DNA from: Lithodes maja | Lineage: Eukaryota; Arthropoda; Malacostraca; Decapoda; Lithodidae | Reading direction: 5' to 3' | DNA: 64,000 nucleotides | Assembly: GCA_037953745.1 (NCBI GenBank) | Contig: JBAKBP010007955.1 | Span: 31,229-95,228 of the forward strand | Shown: piece after piece, positions 1 through 12,925 of the stretch | Position numbering within the stretch: the stretch's first letter is position 1 | How the letters are laid out: the number at the start of each line of letters is the position of its first letter | The notes under the pieces: model-generated | The model's input: only the letters and a program-made list of their open reading frames with translations | Database searches by the model: none | What the model was told of the DNA's origin: nothing | Made by a program: the position numbers and the translations under genes

Positions 1-190
1 TTGTGAAAACTGTTTCCCATTTATGATCTGTTCTACCTGGAACAAACTTTCCTCAGAAGTTGTAAACAATTCTTGTCAGTTGAACATTTCAAGAAGGCTT
101 GGTTAGTAGTTTGCACACTGTAAGGAGTGCACTGAAAAAATTTTCTCCTTCCACTTCGAATGAACCGCAAGGTCTTTGAGATACTAACTA

Positions 191-2036
191 TGTTACGACC
201 GGGCACTCGGGTACACTAGGGCTCTTACACAGGACTCGAGTATGGCTCGCTGCCACAACGGAAACACACGATCCCAACCCCAGAGTACTGCCAGCCGAAC
301 AAAAAACGCCACTACCCTCCAGAGTTCTATCTGCTATAACGGGGTATACAAGAACTCGGTACTAGCGTTTTACACAACAGACTAATAACAAGACGGGAGT
401 TATCTAGTCTGGTCAACAATCAAACAAAGAAGAAAGTACTACAACACTAAAGAATAGTGTTGGCCGAAGCCGAAGTAATCCACCCTTGACTAAGAACTTA
501 AGAAGTCCTCCACCCTCTACTTCGGATCGGCACTATTACGTTACGTTAAACAATAGTCCTCGAGCATCAAGCAAGGAATCTTCTGATAAAGTTAGATGCT
601 TCTCGAATACTCGTAAGAAGTAAGTATCGGATTTTGAACAGCAATTCAATAAGTAACACACTAGCAATTAACTAATATTAAAGGCTTTAAATTGACATAA
701 GAAGAATTATAATAATAGACAATAGTACATGGCAAACATTAAAAAAGAAGTACTCCGACAATGCACTGACAATAGCCTACTAGGATTGTGCTCGTGGGCC
801 ACTAATCTCTAAAGTAGCTAAGCGTGCCACACATGAAATCAATAGTGCATAAACAATAACATACATAAGGAGAAGCTTCAATACTATGCTGTATCTGCTG
901 GTCGAGCAAAGTCTAGCTGGGATATCTAAGGTTAGGAAACAATGGCTGAGCAAGCGGCTCGTAGCCTAGCGAGGTCCTTAAGACTGTGCGGCCAAATTAC
1001 GTTAATTGACGGGATGCTCTCTTGAGAGATCCAGATCACTAGTATCTGGTTCTCTCCTGGCGATCCTCTCAAAGTCAAGCAAATGAGATAGCACAGTGTT
1101 GGGTGGCAGAGGCAAAAGCCCTCACTCGCAACACAGTGCTAAACTCCCACGGTACACAGTCAGAAAGACCACCTAGGCGTTCCACGTCTCCGTTGCAATT
1201 GTACTGGTTCAACCGCAACCTAGTACTCATAGGAAATCACAACTCAGAAACCCTATCCCAGTCTAGCATTGCCTAAGCCAGCAGAAAACAGGAACATGAA
1301 TAATCGCACACAGGGAAATGCATATACGAGTGCAACAAACATCAATCAATCCTATTCTAGTTAACCCTTCCAAAAATAGGCTATCTAACAGGCACTTATC
1401 TCGTGAGAACTCAAGCGATAATACTTTGGCTGACTAAATCTGCACCAAAGGGGTCATTGAGGTTATAAAGGGTCGAGAAGGGAAGAAGATAGGCTGTTCA
1501 GAGAGTAGAGAAAGTTCACATCAGTCGGAAGAATATGGATAGTTGCAAGGGATATGAGAAGTCGCTCTGCCTGATGAGTTCTAAAGAATTGTGGCGAGGA
1601 CCTCTCCTTTTTATACTCGGCCCTCTAGCGGCATATCGCAAACTACTAAGGACCGCCCACTGACAATCATTACGTCATATTCTCTCTCAATCTGGGATCG
1701 ACAAAGGATTTCCCACGCGCTTGAGGAGGGAGGAGGGAGGGAGGCCTACCTACCTCGTGGCGCGCTCACGGGCCGTCGTTACATAACTCTCTCTCTTCTC
1801 CTCATTATATATAAGTCCCACACACAATACTTATATCTAATGATATAAAATAGAACTCGTTGACTTAGAAGAAAACAAAATACATAATTATAATACTTAT
1901 AGTACAACGGCTCACATAAACTGAGTTAGGAAACTCTACACGGACTACAGCCAAAGTTCCTGCCCTGACGATCCTAGCGAGAGTGGGGTCTGACTGAGCG
2001 TTCTGTACAGCATGCTCATACTCGGCATGCGTCACA
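191..2036 (-). repeat. 3' LTR of element A
   Basis: Direct repeat of 7896-9759 and inverted relative to the LTRs of element B. In the plus direction it begins TGTTACGACC and ends GCGTCACA. It holds a TATA-like box on the minus strand (1607-1615) and the imperfect hairpin present in every family-1 LTR. Confidence 0.92.
1607..1615 (-). promoter_or_regulatory. TATA-like box in LTR of A
   Basis: The minus strand reads TATAAAAAG. The same motif at the same LTR position occurs at 9311-9319, 23606-23614 and 29875-29883. It probably marks the U3 promoter. Placement is by motif only. Confidence 0.5.
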
Positions 2037-2047
2037 CCTCCCCCAAG
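2037..2047 (-). promoter_or_regulatory. Polypurine tract of element A
   Basis: The minus strand reads CTTGGGGGAGG directly against the 3' LTR start TGTGACGC. Equivalent tracts occur at 29432-29442 (B) and 34376-34386 (C). This is the expected plus-strand priming site of reverse transcription. Confidence 0.7.
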
Positions 2048-2550
2048 ATTTTACTTGCTCAACCCTGAGCTAAAATCTGACACGCAGAACCTCATCAAAC
2101 CCCCCACACCCAGCGACCGCATGGCACTAAAACAACGCTGAGTTTATTACTAAAACACATCTTATAAAAAAAAAAATTCACATTTCATAACTCCTCCCTA
2201 ACAATAGCAAAAGACATAATATCATGCTCCCAGAGCGAGCTTACAGCAGCTCAGCCGTTTGATAGTTCGTGGACTACTCAAACTCTACAGGCTATGACAA
2301 ACTTATACAATTATCTATAACAAAAGAAAAGAGTTTTTTTATGATTTTTATATTTTAATATGTTTTTTCCGGCTGCACTATAAGGGCAGCCTATTTTTTC
2401 TTCTATACCAAACGCTCAACTCCTGCTTTACGACCCAATACGCTGGGCTACAACCGCGAGCCAACAAGCACCAAGCGCAAAATACTACTCAAACTAAAGC
2501 AGGAGGCTACCCGTGTGTCAATCTCTCCGGGATCATACACCTGTGATAGC

Positions 2551-3027
2551 CTACGACTGATCATCTACCCTCGATAAACAATCCGCGATCACATTGTCAC
2601 ATCCCGCAATATGACGGATGTCCAGGTTATACTCCTGCAACATCAAAGACCACCTGGTCAGTCTCATATTGCGATTGTGAAATTGATTTAGGAATCTCAA
2701 AGGGTGATGATCAGTGTAGATAACCACGACTGGGCCATAGGCTGGAACATACACCTCGAAGTGCCTGAGCGACAGCACAATCGCCAGTAATTCCTTTTCT
2801 ATTGTAGAATAGTTCTTTTGTGCAGCATTGAACTTCTTAGAAAAGAAACTTACTGGGTGTTCCACACCTTCATTGTCTGTCTGTAGCAAGACGGCACCAG
2901 CCCCTACACCACTAGCATCTGTTGCCAGCTGAAAAGGCCTGTTAAAGTCTGGGGCCCTGAGTATCGGGTGAGTACACAGCAAATGCTTCACCAAATTAAA
3001 AGCCTTTTCACACTCAGGCGCCCACAA
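2551..3027 (-). pseudogene. Element A RNase H segment (C-terminal pol)
   Basis: This 158-codon frame encodes the gypsy RNase H end of pol. Visible landmarks are TDASGVGAGAVL (first catalytic Asp), STIEKELLAIV (Glu), YTDHHPL (Asp) and the final NVIADCLSR. It matches the end of the intact pol of element C nearly residue for residue. It should be continuous with the RT segment at 3014-3844, but a small indel around 3035-3045 changes frame, so the two are now separate ORFs overlapping by 14 bases. It would remove RNA from the cDNA hybrid. The apparent start is just where the frame opens and is not a real initiation site. Confidence 0.88.
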
Positions 3028-3844
3028 AAACTTTGTCTTTAGATAACAAATCTGTGAGAGGTGCCAACACCGTGGAGTAACCTTTTATAAAGCGTCTGTA
3101 GTAGCCTATCATACCCAAGAATCTCATAATCTGCTTCTTGGTGGTTGGGTGCGGAAATTTATTGATAGCCTGTACCTTGTTCTGAGGAGGGCACACCTGT
3201 CCCCTTCCCACTACAAACCCAAGGTACTGCACAGTGGCTTTTACGAAGTCACACTTTGCCAAATTTACTACCAGACCTGCTTCACTAAGTTTCCGGAACA
3301 AGGTCTCCAGGTGCTCACAATGGCTCTCAAAGTCGTCATCATAAATGATTACATCGTCCAAGTATACGGTGCAATTTGGAATGTCCTTGACAATTTCATT
3401 CATCAGGTTCTGAAACGTTGCTGGTGCATTCTTAAGTCCGTAGGGCATAACATTACACCGGTAAGTACTCCCGTCCACCACAAAACCACATACCTCTTTA
3501 GCACGCTCGGACAAAGGTACTTGCCAGTAACCTTTTACTAAATCTACTTTAGACAAAAACCGAGCATTACCAATTTTATCAACACTATCATCAACCCGAG
3601 GAAGAGGATATGGGTTAGTTGGAGTCAAACCGTTTAGCCTACGGAAATCAATACAGAAGCGTACCTTGCCATCTGGCTTAGGCTGCAGTGTTACGGGGGA
3701 AGTCCATTTAACGGTGCCTTTCTCTATCAACCCTCTACCGAGCATATACTCCAACTCATCCCTCAGAGCGGGTAGTTTTATGGGGGGCACACGGTACGGG
3801 ATTGACTTAAAGGGTAGATGGTCCCCCACGTCAACATCATGCAT
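3014..3844 (-). pseudogene. Element A reverse transcriptase segment
   Basis: This 276-codon frame holds a gypsy-type RT. Visible motifs, in order, are KWTSPVTLQPKPDGKVRFCIDFRRLN, FLSKVDLVKGYWQVPL, MPYGLKNAPATFQNLMN and the catalytic NCTVYLDDVIIY, followed by the thumb motif MRFLGMIGYYRRF. It lies downstream of integrase, the reverse of the usual gypsy order. A one-base loss near 3865-3880 compared with element C separates it from the protease/integrase frame, and a second indel near 3040 separates it from RNase H. All catalytic residues remain, so the damage is recent and confined to frame. Confidence 0.9.
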
Positions 3845-6555
3845 AGCCTGAGTAGTGAGGCCTGGGTGTTCAGAAATACAGTGGGGTATGAACCGAGCAA
3901 CTGACGGATAGCTTCAAACTGCGGCTCAGGCAAATGAGCTATAGCCTCGTCAGCCCTTAGGCTCGAGTTCCCCGCCCACTGATCCGCTGAAACATGGTGA
4001 TCCCAGCTATCCTCCTCTGAAGCTTGACTGTCCCCCTCTCCTTCTCCACCACGGCCGCAACAAGCCAACACAGGGACAGTGAGAGGCTCAGAGGGGCGCC
4101 TCACATACTCTTTTATCAGGTTCACGTGACATAACTGGTTCTTTTTCCTCCGGTCTGGAGTGGCAACAAGGTAATCTAGGTCCGAAATTTTCTCCACAAT
4201 TTTATAGGGTCCAGTATACTTCGCAGACAAGGGGTTACCAACCAAAGGCAACAAAATTAATACCTCTTGTCCTACAATGAACTTCCGGAGCTTCACTTTG
4301 CGATCATACCTGTCCTTCATTAAAGCTTGTGATCCTGTTAAATTCCGACCTGCCATCTCCAGACTCTTAAGCATGCGCTCACGGCTTTCAAACACATACT
4401 TTAACAAGGAACAAGGCTGCACAGTTCCTTCCCAAATTTCCCGCAGCATATTAAGGGGGCCCCTGACGCGGTGTCCAAAAATCAGCTCGTTTGGACTAAA
4501 TCCCAGGCTCTCACCAGGCACTTCCCGAGCAGCAAACAGTACATACGGCAATCCAAGATCCCAATCTCTTCCGTTGTCAGCACAATAACACCTGAGCATG
4601 CTTTTAAGGGTGGCATGCCACCGCTCAAGCACCCCTTGGCTCTCAGGGTGATACGCTGACGATACCACCGCCCGTATCCCATGCTGTTGCATTGTTTGCT
4701 TAAAGAGATTGGAGGTGAAATTGGACCCCTGGTCAGACTGAATCTCCTCCGGGTACCCGTACCTTGAAAAGTACCACAACAAGTTACTGACTACCGTCTT
4801 AGCCATGCCGTTTTTCATGGGGTATGCATCGGGGTATCTAGTGGCAACATCCATGATGGTTAACAAAAATTTATTACCAGCCTTTGTGGGAGGGAGTGGA
4901 CCAACCATGTCAACAACAATCTTACTAAAAGGTGGCCCAATTACAGGCATAGGGTGCAACGGAGCTTTAGGAATAACTTGGTTTGGTTTCCCGACCCGTT
5001 GACAAATATCACATGAGTTTATCCATGACTGCACATGAGACTTCATCCCCGGCCACCAAAACAACTTCCCCAAAGCCGCCACCGTTTTTCTTACCCCCAA
5101 ATGTCCTGCCAGCGGTGTGTCATGCGCCAAACTCAGTAGGCTATCCCTGCACTCCCGCGGCACCACCAACTGGTCCACTACTCCGGACCCCTTTTTCCAG
5201 CTACGGTTAGGGTCTTGAAAACGCCGATAGAGGATGCCATCTAAATAAAAAAAATCTCCCGGCTGTGCATCACCGTCCTCGTCGAGCTCCACAGCTCCAT
5301 TAGCACACGTTTGGAGCTCAGGGTCCTCCAGCTGCAACCGACATATATCTGAGGGTGCCAAGCGATCTAATTGCTCCCGGAGCAATGCATGACCCTCCCC
5401 GATACTGGGCTGCTCCCTCTGTCTCTCTCGATGTTCATAACGTTGCTGTCGTGGAGACTCGTCATGCCCAGCCTCGTCACTCTCGATGACAGGCCCAGGG
5501 GCTACTCCAGAACTAAGTAATGGTGCTAATACTGAATCACCCAGGAGAGCCGCCGAGTCAAAACTCTTAAAACCAACTCCAGCTTTAGCCTCCTCCTGTT
5601 GATCGTTCCTCTGCTGGTCTGAAGACGGAGAACTAGGCTGTGACACTTTAGCTGCCCGAGCTCGGGTGACAGCACACGCCATGGGTTGTGCCTGGCACCG
5701 CTCGACCCACTCTCGCTCTTCCCTACTCACGTCGGCCGGCCTCTCGGCAACGACTAAGGGTAGAACCTCAGAAGCGGGCATTGCAAAGTCGTTGCCGAGA
5801 AGAAGGTCGACGCCCTCCACTGGCAGTTTCTCCACAATCCCAACATCCAATTCACGTGCCACACCATCCACCTCCAACTCCAACCGCACCAGCGGGTATG
5901 ACCGAGTTGCATTAATACCCTGCACCACTACCACCCGAGCCGCATTTATAGGGTAGCCAGTCAAGTTTTTCATCAAAGTCTGGGAAGCACCTGTATCACG
6001 CAAGACCTCTACTCCATGCTTGCGCCCCGCCCACATCACGCAACCCCGTCCTCTATGGTCGCAAAAAACATCCTGAGCAGGGTTCGAGCCTCCCAGGTGC
6101 TTCTGCACTGGCTGTGCCTCAGCCTCTGACGAACTGCCCCGGGCAAACTCAGAAGACTTCAGAGACACACCAATGTTGCAGGCCAAAGACACAGCTGCTG
6201 TAGGTGGTTTGCTAGGACAGACTCTTGCAAAGTGCCCCTTTTTATGACATTGATAACACTCTAACTCCCCTTTGGGCTTCCCTTGGTACTGGGAAGGGCC
6301 CGGCCCCTTCTTAAATGGGACGGTGCTAGTCTTGTGGTCAGTCTTGGTATCGTAACTCTTGTACTTGTTTGCATAAGATATATTACTAACTCGGGGGGGT
6401 GGGGCGTCACGCCCCTTGTTACCTGCCTCACTACGCTGGGCAGACCCGCACCCACGAATTAATGATAGCCGGAGGTCAGCCATCTCAGCTGCCTCCTGTA
6501 GAGTTTTTGGATTCTTTTCTTTAATAGTTAAAGTCATTTCTGCACCTGTACACAC
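3778..6555 (-). pseudogene. Element A knuckle-protease-integrase segment of pol
   Basis: This 925-codon frame begins within the end of gag. In order it holds a CCHC knuckle (CYQCHKKGHFARVC), an aspartic protease (LRDTGASQTLM with the downstream LLLGNDFAMP), an integrase zinc module (HDTPLAGH ... CDICQ), a catalytic core with VVDMVGP, QSDQGSN and VLERWH, then a GPY module (KYTGPYKI). The second Asp and the Glu of the core are 35 residues apart, as in retroviral and gypsy integrases. The last residues after the SYPTVF motif are read out of frame because of a base loss near 3870. A two-base GT duplication near 6550 separates this segment from gag. It would mature the polyprotein and insert cDNA. 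Confidence 0.9.
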
Positions 6556-7682
6556 TTATAAAACTGCTCGAGCAGAAACAGCTCAGTCAACTGTTCGGCC
6601 GTCTCAGCTTTCTCAGAACGTGTCCAGTTTGTAAGTGCATCTTTTAAGTCCCGGGCATGTTCAAGAAAGGTCGCCTCCCTAGTCTTTGTAACACCCCGAA
6701 ACTTCAATCGATATGTTTCTGGTTGCAACTCGTATGCCCGTAGGACAGCTCTCTTCAATTCTGGGTAGTCAATGCAAGACTCTAAAGGCAGTGCATCATA
6801 AGCCTTCAGACCCTTACCCGTAAGTCTTGAGGAGACCAGAGCTGCCCACTTCTCTTCAGGCCAATTATGCTCCCTACACTTCTTCTCAAAACGATTAAAA
6901 AATTCTGTGACTTCAGTTTCACTAAATGCCGGCACCAATTTGACTAAGTGGGACAAGGACTGTTCTCTTACTTGGCCCTCACGGCCCATCCGAGTCCCTG
7001 TCGACTCTGCACGAGTCTTATCTAAATCTATTTGAGCACAATATTTCTCTGAGTCGTACCTAAGCTCAGCCTCATGCCTCCTAGTCTCAGCCTCAATCTC
7101 ATGCCTCCTAGTCTCATTCTCCTGCTTCCTAGACTCAGCCTCAATCTCCTTCTCCTGCTTCCTAGACTCAGCCTCAATCTCATACTTCCTAGACTCAATT
7201 TTAGCAAGCTCAAGTCTAAATATCATATCTGGAGACAGGCAGGAAGAGGGAGCTGCCACTACTGAAGGAGGGGGGGCAAGAACTGGGGAACCACCATACG
7301 CACCGCCCGAGGGCACTCCAATCTTCCAATTCTCATCCCTCTGTGGGAGAGTGCTAACCTCCGGCAACTGAGTGGACGGCACTGTGGGAGTCGAGTGAGA
7401 GGGGATCTGGGGAGGAACCCCCCCAAACGCCCTCTCCTCCGAAACCCCATGTCGCCCACGCAACACCCAGGAAATCAGCTCCCCCTTGGACATCCCTCCT
7501 ACATTGGATAGACCCAAAACCTTGGCTATCAGGTGCAAGCCATAAACATTCACCCCAGTCAGCCTCTCCTCCGTCACGTGGTACCGCTTACTCACAAAAA
7601 CTCTAGCATCCTCCTCACTAGTTACTAACGGCACCTCCTCAAATGGCATCTCTCGCTCCTCGTCAGTACTAGGGCACGACAT
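6534..7682 (-). pseudogene. Element A gag
   Basis: The gag frame is taken from the ATG at 7682, which aligns with the first ATG of the B copy; the open frame extends ten codons further upstream without an ATG. An N-terminal domain of about 90 residues is followed by a Pro/Ser-rich linker, then a charged, probably coiled-coil stretch built of 8-9-residue units (ESRKQE, ETRRHE) encoded around 7060-7200. The capsid-like part contains VPAFSETEVTEFFNRFEKKC and FRGVTKTREATFLEHA. Compared with B, a two-base duplication near 6550 ends the frame just after FYKC, before the CCHC knuckle. In C gag and pol are one frame, so this break looks like damage and not programmed frameshifting. Confidence 0.85.
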
Positions 7683-7876
7683 ACTGAAGTTCACAAAAAA
7701 TTCTCGAGACAAAAGTGTTAAACTCCCTTATGTAAGCACTAATTACTAAATTAACTGGAGTCTCTTAAATGCTCTCCTAATTGCCTTACAAAAAAAAATA
7801 TTCTTCAATATGTACGCTAAAGTACGAACAAACAAATGTTGTACAACTCTGCAAAAATTTATACTGTTCACAAAAT

Positions 7877-7893
7877 CCTAAGCAAGGTCGCCA
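7877..7893 (-). promoter_or_regulatory. Primer-binding site of element A
   Basis: The minus strand reads TGGCGACCTTGCTTAGG, two bases inside the 5' LTR. The same TGGCGACCTTGC core is at 25023 in B and on the minus strand at 39982-39995 in C. A tRNA ending GGTCGCCA would fit; I do not assign it. Confidence 0.75.
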
Positions 7894-7895
7894 TT

Positions 7896-9759
7896 TGTTA
7901 CGACCGGGCACTCGGGTACACTAGGGCTCTTACACAGGACTCGAGTATGGCTCGCTGCCACAACGGAAACACACGATCCCAACCCCAGAGTACTGCCAGC
8001 CGAACAAAAAACGCCACTACCCTCCAGAGTTCTATCTGCTATAACGGGGTATACAAGAAATCGGTACTAGCGTTTCACACAACAGACTAATAACAAGACG
8101 GGAGTTATCTAGTCTGGTCAACAATCAAACAAAGAAGAAAGTACTACAACACTAAAGAATAGTGTTGGCCGAAGCCGAAGTAATCCACCCTTGACTAAGA
8201 ACTTAAGAAGTCCTCCACCCTCTACTTCGGATCGGCACTATTACGTTACGTTAAACAATAGTCCTCGAGCATCAAGCAAGGAATCTTCTGATAAAGTTAG
8301 ATGCTTCTCGAATACTCGTAAGAAGTAAGTATCGGATTTTGAACAGCAATTCAATAAGTAACACACTGGCAATTAACTAATATTAAAGGCTTTAAATTGA
8401 CATAAGAAGAATTATAATAATAGACAATAGTACAGGGCAAACATTAAGAAGAAGTACTCCGACAATGCACTGACAATAGCCTACTAGGATTGTGCTCGTG
8501 GGCCACTAATCTCTAAAGTAGCTAAGCGTGCCACACATGAAATCAATAGTGCATAAACAATAACATACATAAGGAGAAGCTGCAATACTATGCTGTATCT
8601 GCTGGTCGAGCAAAGTCTAGCTGGGATATCTAAGGTTAGGAAACAATGGCTGAGCAAGCGGCTCGTAGCCTAGCGAGGTCCTTAAGACTGTGCGGCCAAA
8701 TTACGTTAATTGACGGGATGCTCTCTTGAGAGATCCAGATCACTAGTATCTGGTTCTCTCCTGGCGATCCTCTCAAAGTCAAGCAAATGAGATAGCACAG
8801 TGTTGGGTGGCAGAGGCAAAAGCCCTCACTCGCAACACAGTGCTAAACTCCCACGGTACACAGTCAGAAAGACCACCTAGGCGTTCCACGTCTCCGTTGC
8901 AATTGTACTGGTTCAACCGCAACCTAGTACTCATAGGAAATCACAACTCAGAAACCCTATCCCAGTCTAGCATTGCCTAAGCCAGCAGAAAACAGGAACA
9001 TGAATAATCGCACACAGGGAAATGCATATACGAGTGCAACAAACATCAATCAATCCTATTCTAGTTAACCCTTCCAAAAATAGGCTATCTAACAGGCACT
9101 TATCTCGTGAGAACTCAAGCGATAATACTTTGGCTGACTAAATCTGCACCAAAGGGGTCATTGAGGTTATAAAGGGTCGAGAAGGGAAGAAGATAGGCTG
9201 TTCAGAGAGTAGAGAAAGTTCACATCAGTCGGAAGAATATGGATAGTTGCAAGGGATATGAGAAGTCGCTCTGCCTGATGAGTTCTAAAGAATTGTGGCG
9301 AGGACCTCTCCTTTTTATACTCGGCCCTCTAGCGGCATATCGCAAACTACTAAGGACCGCCCACTGACAATCATTACGTAATATTCTCTCTCAATCTGGG
9401 ATCGACAAAGGATTTCCCACGCGCTTGAGGAGGGAGGAGGGAGGAGGGAGGAGGGAGGGAGGCCTACCTACCTCGTGGCGCGCTCCCGGGCCGCCGCCAC
9501 ACAACTCTCTCTCTTCTCCTCTCATCATTACATATAAGTCCCACACACAATACTTATATCTAATGATATAAAATAGAACTCGTTGACTTAGAAGAAAACA
9601 AAATACATAATTATAATACTTATAGTACAACGGCTCACATAAACTGAGTTAGGAAACTCTACACGGACTACAGCCAAAGTTCCTGCCCTGACGATCCTAG
9701 CGAGAGTGGGGTCTGACTGAGCGTTCTGTACAGCATGCTCATACTCGGCATGCGTCACA
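7896..9759 (-). repeat. 5' LTR of element A
   Basis: Direct repeat of 191-2036 with few substitutions. The main length difference is an expanded GGAGGGA run near 9428-9465. The TATA-like box is on the minus strand at 9311-9319. The plus-direction end GCGTCACA is followed immediately by non-element DNA. Confidence 0.92.
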
Positions 9760-9763
9760 CTAG

Positions 9764-10022
9764 TGATACAGATGGTGGTTTGGCAGTTTGACAGTTTGGA
9801 TAGTGTGACAGATGGTGGTTTGACAGTTTTGATATTGTGACAGTTGGTGGTGTGACAGTTTGAAAGCTTTGAAAGTATGACAGTTGGTTGCTTGGCAGTT
9901 TGAAAGTATGACCGTTAGTGGTGTGACAGTTTGAAAGTGTGCAAGTTGGTGTTTTGACAGTTTGAATATTTAAAAAGTGTGACAGTTGATGATTTGACAG
10001 TTTGAAAGTGTGACGGTGGTCC
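9764..10022. repeat. Degenerate minisatellite (GTGACAGTTGGTGGTTTGACAG-like)
   Basis: Imperfect units containing gtgacagttggtgg and tttgacagtttgaaagt recur at about 30-60 bp with many changes. The antisense frame gives a repetitive spurious ORF. The array starts right at the end of element A. Confidence 0.75.
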
Positions 10023-10129
10023 ATTGATACTTCCTACTACGAGAGTTTAATCGACGTGTAAATACCTTCAGGATAATGTCCACAAATTATTCCGCGCGCA
10101 CACCTTACGATCAAGTCAGAACTCCGGTC

Positions 10130-10168
<39 letters not shown>

Positions 10169-12911
10169 TATGTCCTGCATAATATAAATTACGAACCGCC
10201 CGTACTAACGCATAACCCATCCCCATATTCACCTTATTTTCAAGAAACTGAATATTCGCCATTTTTCCTCCAAACCTCAAGTATTTTCGAGCAGTCTGGC
10301 ATGGGGAGTGACATTCTTTGTTGCCAAGTTTCAAGAATGTTGCTTCCAAGCCAAGTGCTGTACAGTCTCCGCAGAAAGTTCATGGTTTGGAATTATGGTT
10401 GAGAGCGAGGTAAAATAAGGGTCAATAAAGTACTGTATACGGAGCGGAGCCAGTTTTCACAATTTTTAAAATCCGCTAACTTCACTATATGAAAACTGTT
10501 ATACCAGGGATTTTACGAGGTTTTATGATTGGATTTGGTAGGTTCTACTCGACTGGAGAAGGCAAAGTCACACAACACATGCATAGAAGATATAAAGGAT
10601 ACATATAACACTGAGTATATTCGTGAACAGTATTTCCTAGCATGAACGAGGATCTGCAACGAGATCAGAAATTAAATGGCTGTATTTCTTACCTCTAGGT
10701 TAACTCACAAATCATGAATGAAAAACTCTCACAAGATTTATAAAGTCAATTTACTAAGTGACTATTATTGGACTCTGAGTTATTTATCTACCTTTGCACA
10801 AGTAAGAATTTTGGCAGATTCAATATATGTGGACTCTAACTTCTTTAACTTATTTATACCTTATTTCTGGGTATGACTTGTGTTGTGAGTTTTCAATATT
10901 TACTCCTATTCTAACACGTGAAGCTGAAGTGGTGAAGAGTTGAGGTAACAGCAAGAGGGGTCTTCTGATTCTTCTTTCCGTTGGGCCGTTCAGGTTGGCC
11001 TGTTGTGTGGATAAGTTGTTTGGGATACAGATGGATTAGCTGGTTTTGGATCTTAAATGGAAGATCCTTAGTGTCATGACACGGGGCACTTTCATCGGAC
11101 GAACGCGAGAGGTTTTAGCTAGGCATGCCCTTGTCTAAGATTACTCGACTATCCTGATCGTTATTGAAGTTCCGTTTTGGTGCTCTTGACTTGGGGTATT
11201 TAATATGATGCCTCTAGTGTCATGACACAGTGGCAACGTATCGGGCTAACGCGAGGAAGTAGTATGGTCATGATCATTCCTAGTTTCTTCGATCTGCCGC
11301 TGACCGTTATAAGAGGTTCAAAGGACTCAGGGGCAGTGTTTAAATCTTTTAATTGCAAGTGTCCGCTAACATGTTGTTGGACATGCACTAAAGACATCTA
11401 TATGCAGAGCACCGTTGTTACGGTGTCTCGCAAAGCCCTGAAGACTAGTCGAATGACTTTGTCATGACAAAGTATCTCTCGGTAGTTTTTAGAGTGCGTA
11501 TTTAATAGGAAAAGTAAGGTTTGGGGACATGTCCGCTGGGTTATACTTCTAGTATTAAAAGTGCAGCCTAATGAAGATCTTATGTTAATCCCAGTGTAAT
11601 GACACGTGATAACAATAGTCCCTCAATAGGGAAAATAACTCCTCAGACCTATTGAGATATTCATCATGACTTCAATCTCGTTGCATGGGAGGGTAATTCT
11701 AGGACTACACCACTAGCACGCCAGTGTTATGAAGCCCTAAAACTGCTTGCCTTCTTCAGGTTTCGTCGGAGTAGTGACGACTTTAGCTGAGATGTCCCAG
11801 GGCAGGTATTAGGGGGTCAAAAGGTCATAAGTCCAGTAGGGCCGGATCCAGGGGGATTAGGAGGATCCTCTAGAAGTTTGCAGGCAGGTGAGTCGGCTTT
11901 TGGGTGGAAGAGGGGCGCAAGTGGCTTCTCTTCTTATGTTGGTATTGGTCCTTCTGGCTTTGGCTAAACATAATCTTTCTTCTGGGGGCCTCGTGGTGTG
12001 GTGGTGTATGGTTGATGGTCTTTCCTGGTGTTACTGGAATGTCTGGTGTTATGGTGGCAATTCTGGCATCTCATCTGGTGTTAGTAGAGGTTGTAGGGAA
12101 TTGGGAATTTCTTTTATCTGCGTAGGTTGTAGTCTGGTGGTTATTTCTCACATGTGGTCTTTCTCTTGATGGCGTCGAGGTATTTCTTCTCTCCTTGTGT
12201 AGCACTGGTTTGTTGGTCTTATCTTCGTTTCTTCCTTTGTTTATGAGGGGCAGTTTCGGTATGCAGGGAATTTTTCTTGTCTTCTTATTATGGTTCCCGT
12301 TTCTGGTGTTGTTGGCTTTGTTTCAGTTTCTCCTTCTCTCTTTGCGCATTTTCTTTTCTGGCTTTTCTCAGTGTTGATATCCTGTTCTTCAAATTCCCAT
12401 TCTTCAGCGGTTTTCCTTTTGTTAGTGGTGGGGGTCTTAGGGAATCCGGTTATTTTTAAAACAGTACAACATCAATTTCAAATAACTTCAAAGTAACTAT
12501 AAGCCTCTGATGTTTTGATATTATAACAAGCAGAAAGGTTAATATTTCATATACCTGCAGACTTGGATTATCGGTATCATCTTTTGTGCAAAGCCTTACA
12601 TCCTACTTTACGTGTAATACATTGATTCACCAATGGATTGTAATGTGATTCACCAATGGATTGTAATGTGATTTGTTTATATTTAAATATGTAATTGGTC
12701 TAATTTTATTAACTATATGCAAAACAAAATTGGTAAAATATATCTGACACAATATTGACCCTTTCCTTGCTCTTCATTGCTAAGAGTGCTTGGTCATACC
12801 TTCTCTTAATTGTTACCCCTGAGACTGACAAATCTTGGAATTACAGAAAACAGACGATAGTGTACAGTACGATAGAGAAGCTTTTGGTTGACTCTGGCTA
12901 TCAATAGAGTA
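10023..12911. other. Unassigned DNA between element A and a LINE
   Basis: No recognisable gene. It holds a (GA)n run at 10132-10164. A palindromic motif gtgtcatgacac occurs at about 11074 and 11217, with weaker forms near 11459 and 11590. A G/T-rich tract lies at 11880-12440, where several short overlapping ORFs look compositional. A 26-bp direct duplication with cattgattcaccaatggattgtaatgtgat-like units lies at 12620-12672. Confidence 0.5.
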
Positions 12912-12925
12912 TCAATTCAAGGATT

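Larger units (their letters stand above)
191..9759 (-). mobile_element. LTR retrotransposon A (Ty3/gypsy, Gmr1-like), complete but frameshifted
   Basis: Two long direct repeats of about 1.85 kb bound an internal region with gag, CCHC knuckle, protease, integrase, RT and RNase H on the minus strand. In element orientation the LTRs start TGTGACGC and end CGTAACA, a TG...CA structure. A primer-binding site starts two bases inside the 5' LTR and a G-rich polypurine tract abuts the 3' LTR. Integrase is encoded before RT, as in Gmr1-like gypsy elements. The LTRs differ by only scattered substitutions and small indels, so insertion was recent, yet the pol frame is broken three times. Flanks show only a CTA trinucleotide in common, so a 4-5 bp target duplication is not convincing. 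Same family as element B. Confidence 0.9.

Noticed and set aside
6534..6560. Programmed ribosomal frameshift between gag and pol in element A
   Set aside because: In B and C the same region is a single frame. The A copy has a simple GT duplication, so a mutation is the better explanation.
11888..12496. Cluster of short forward ORFs with hydrophobic translations
   Set aside because: Overlapping frames in a G/T-rich tract, no shared motif, no start or splice context I can support.
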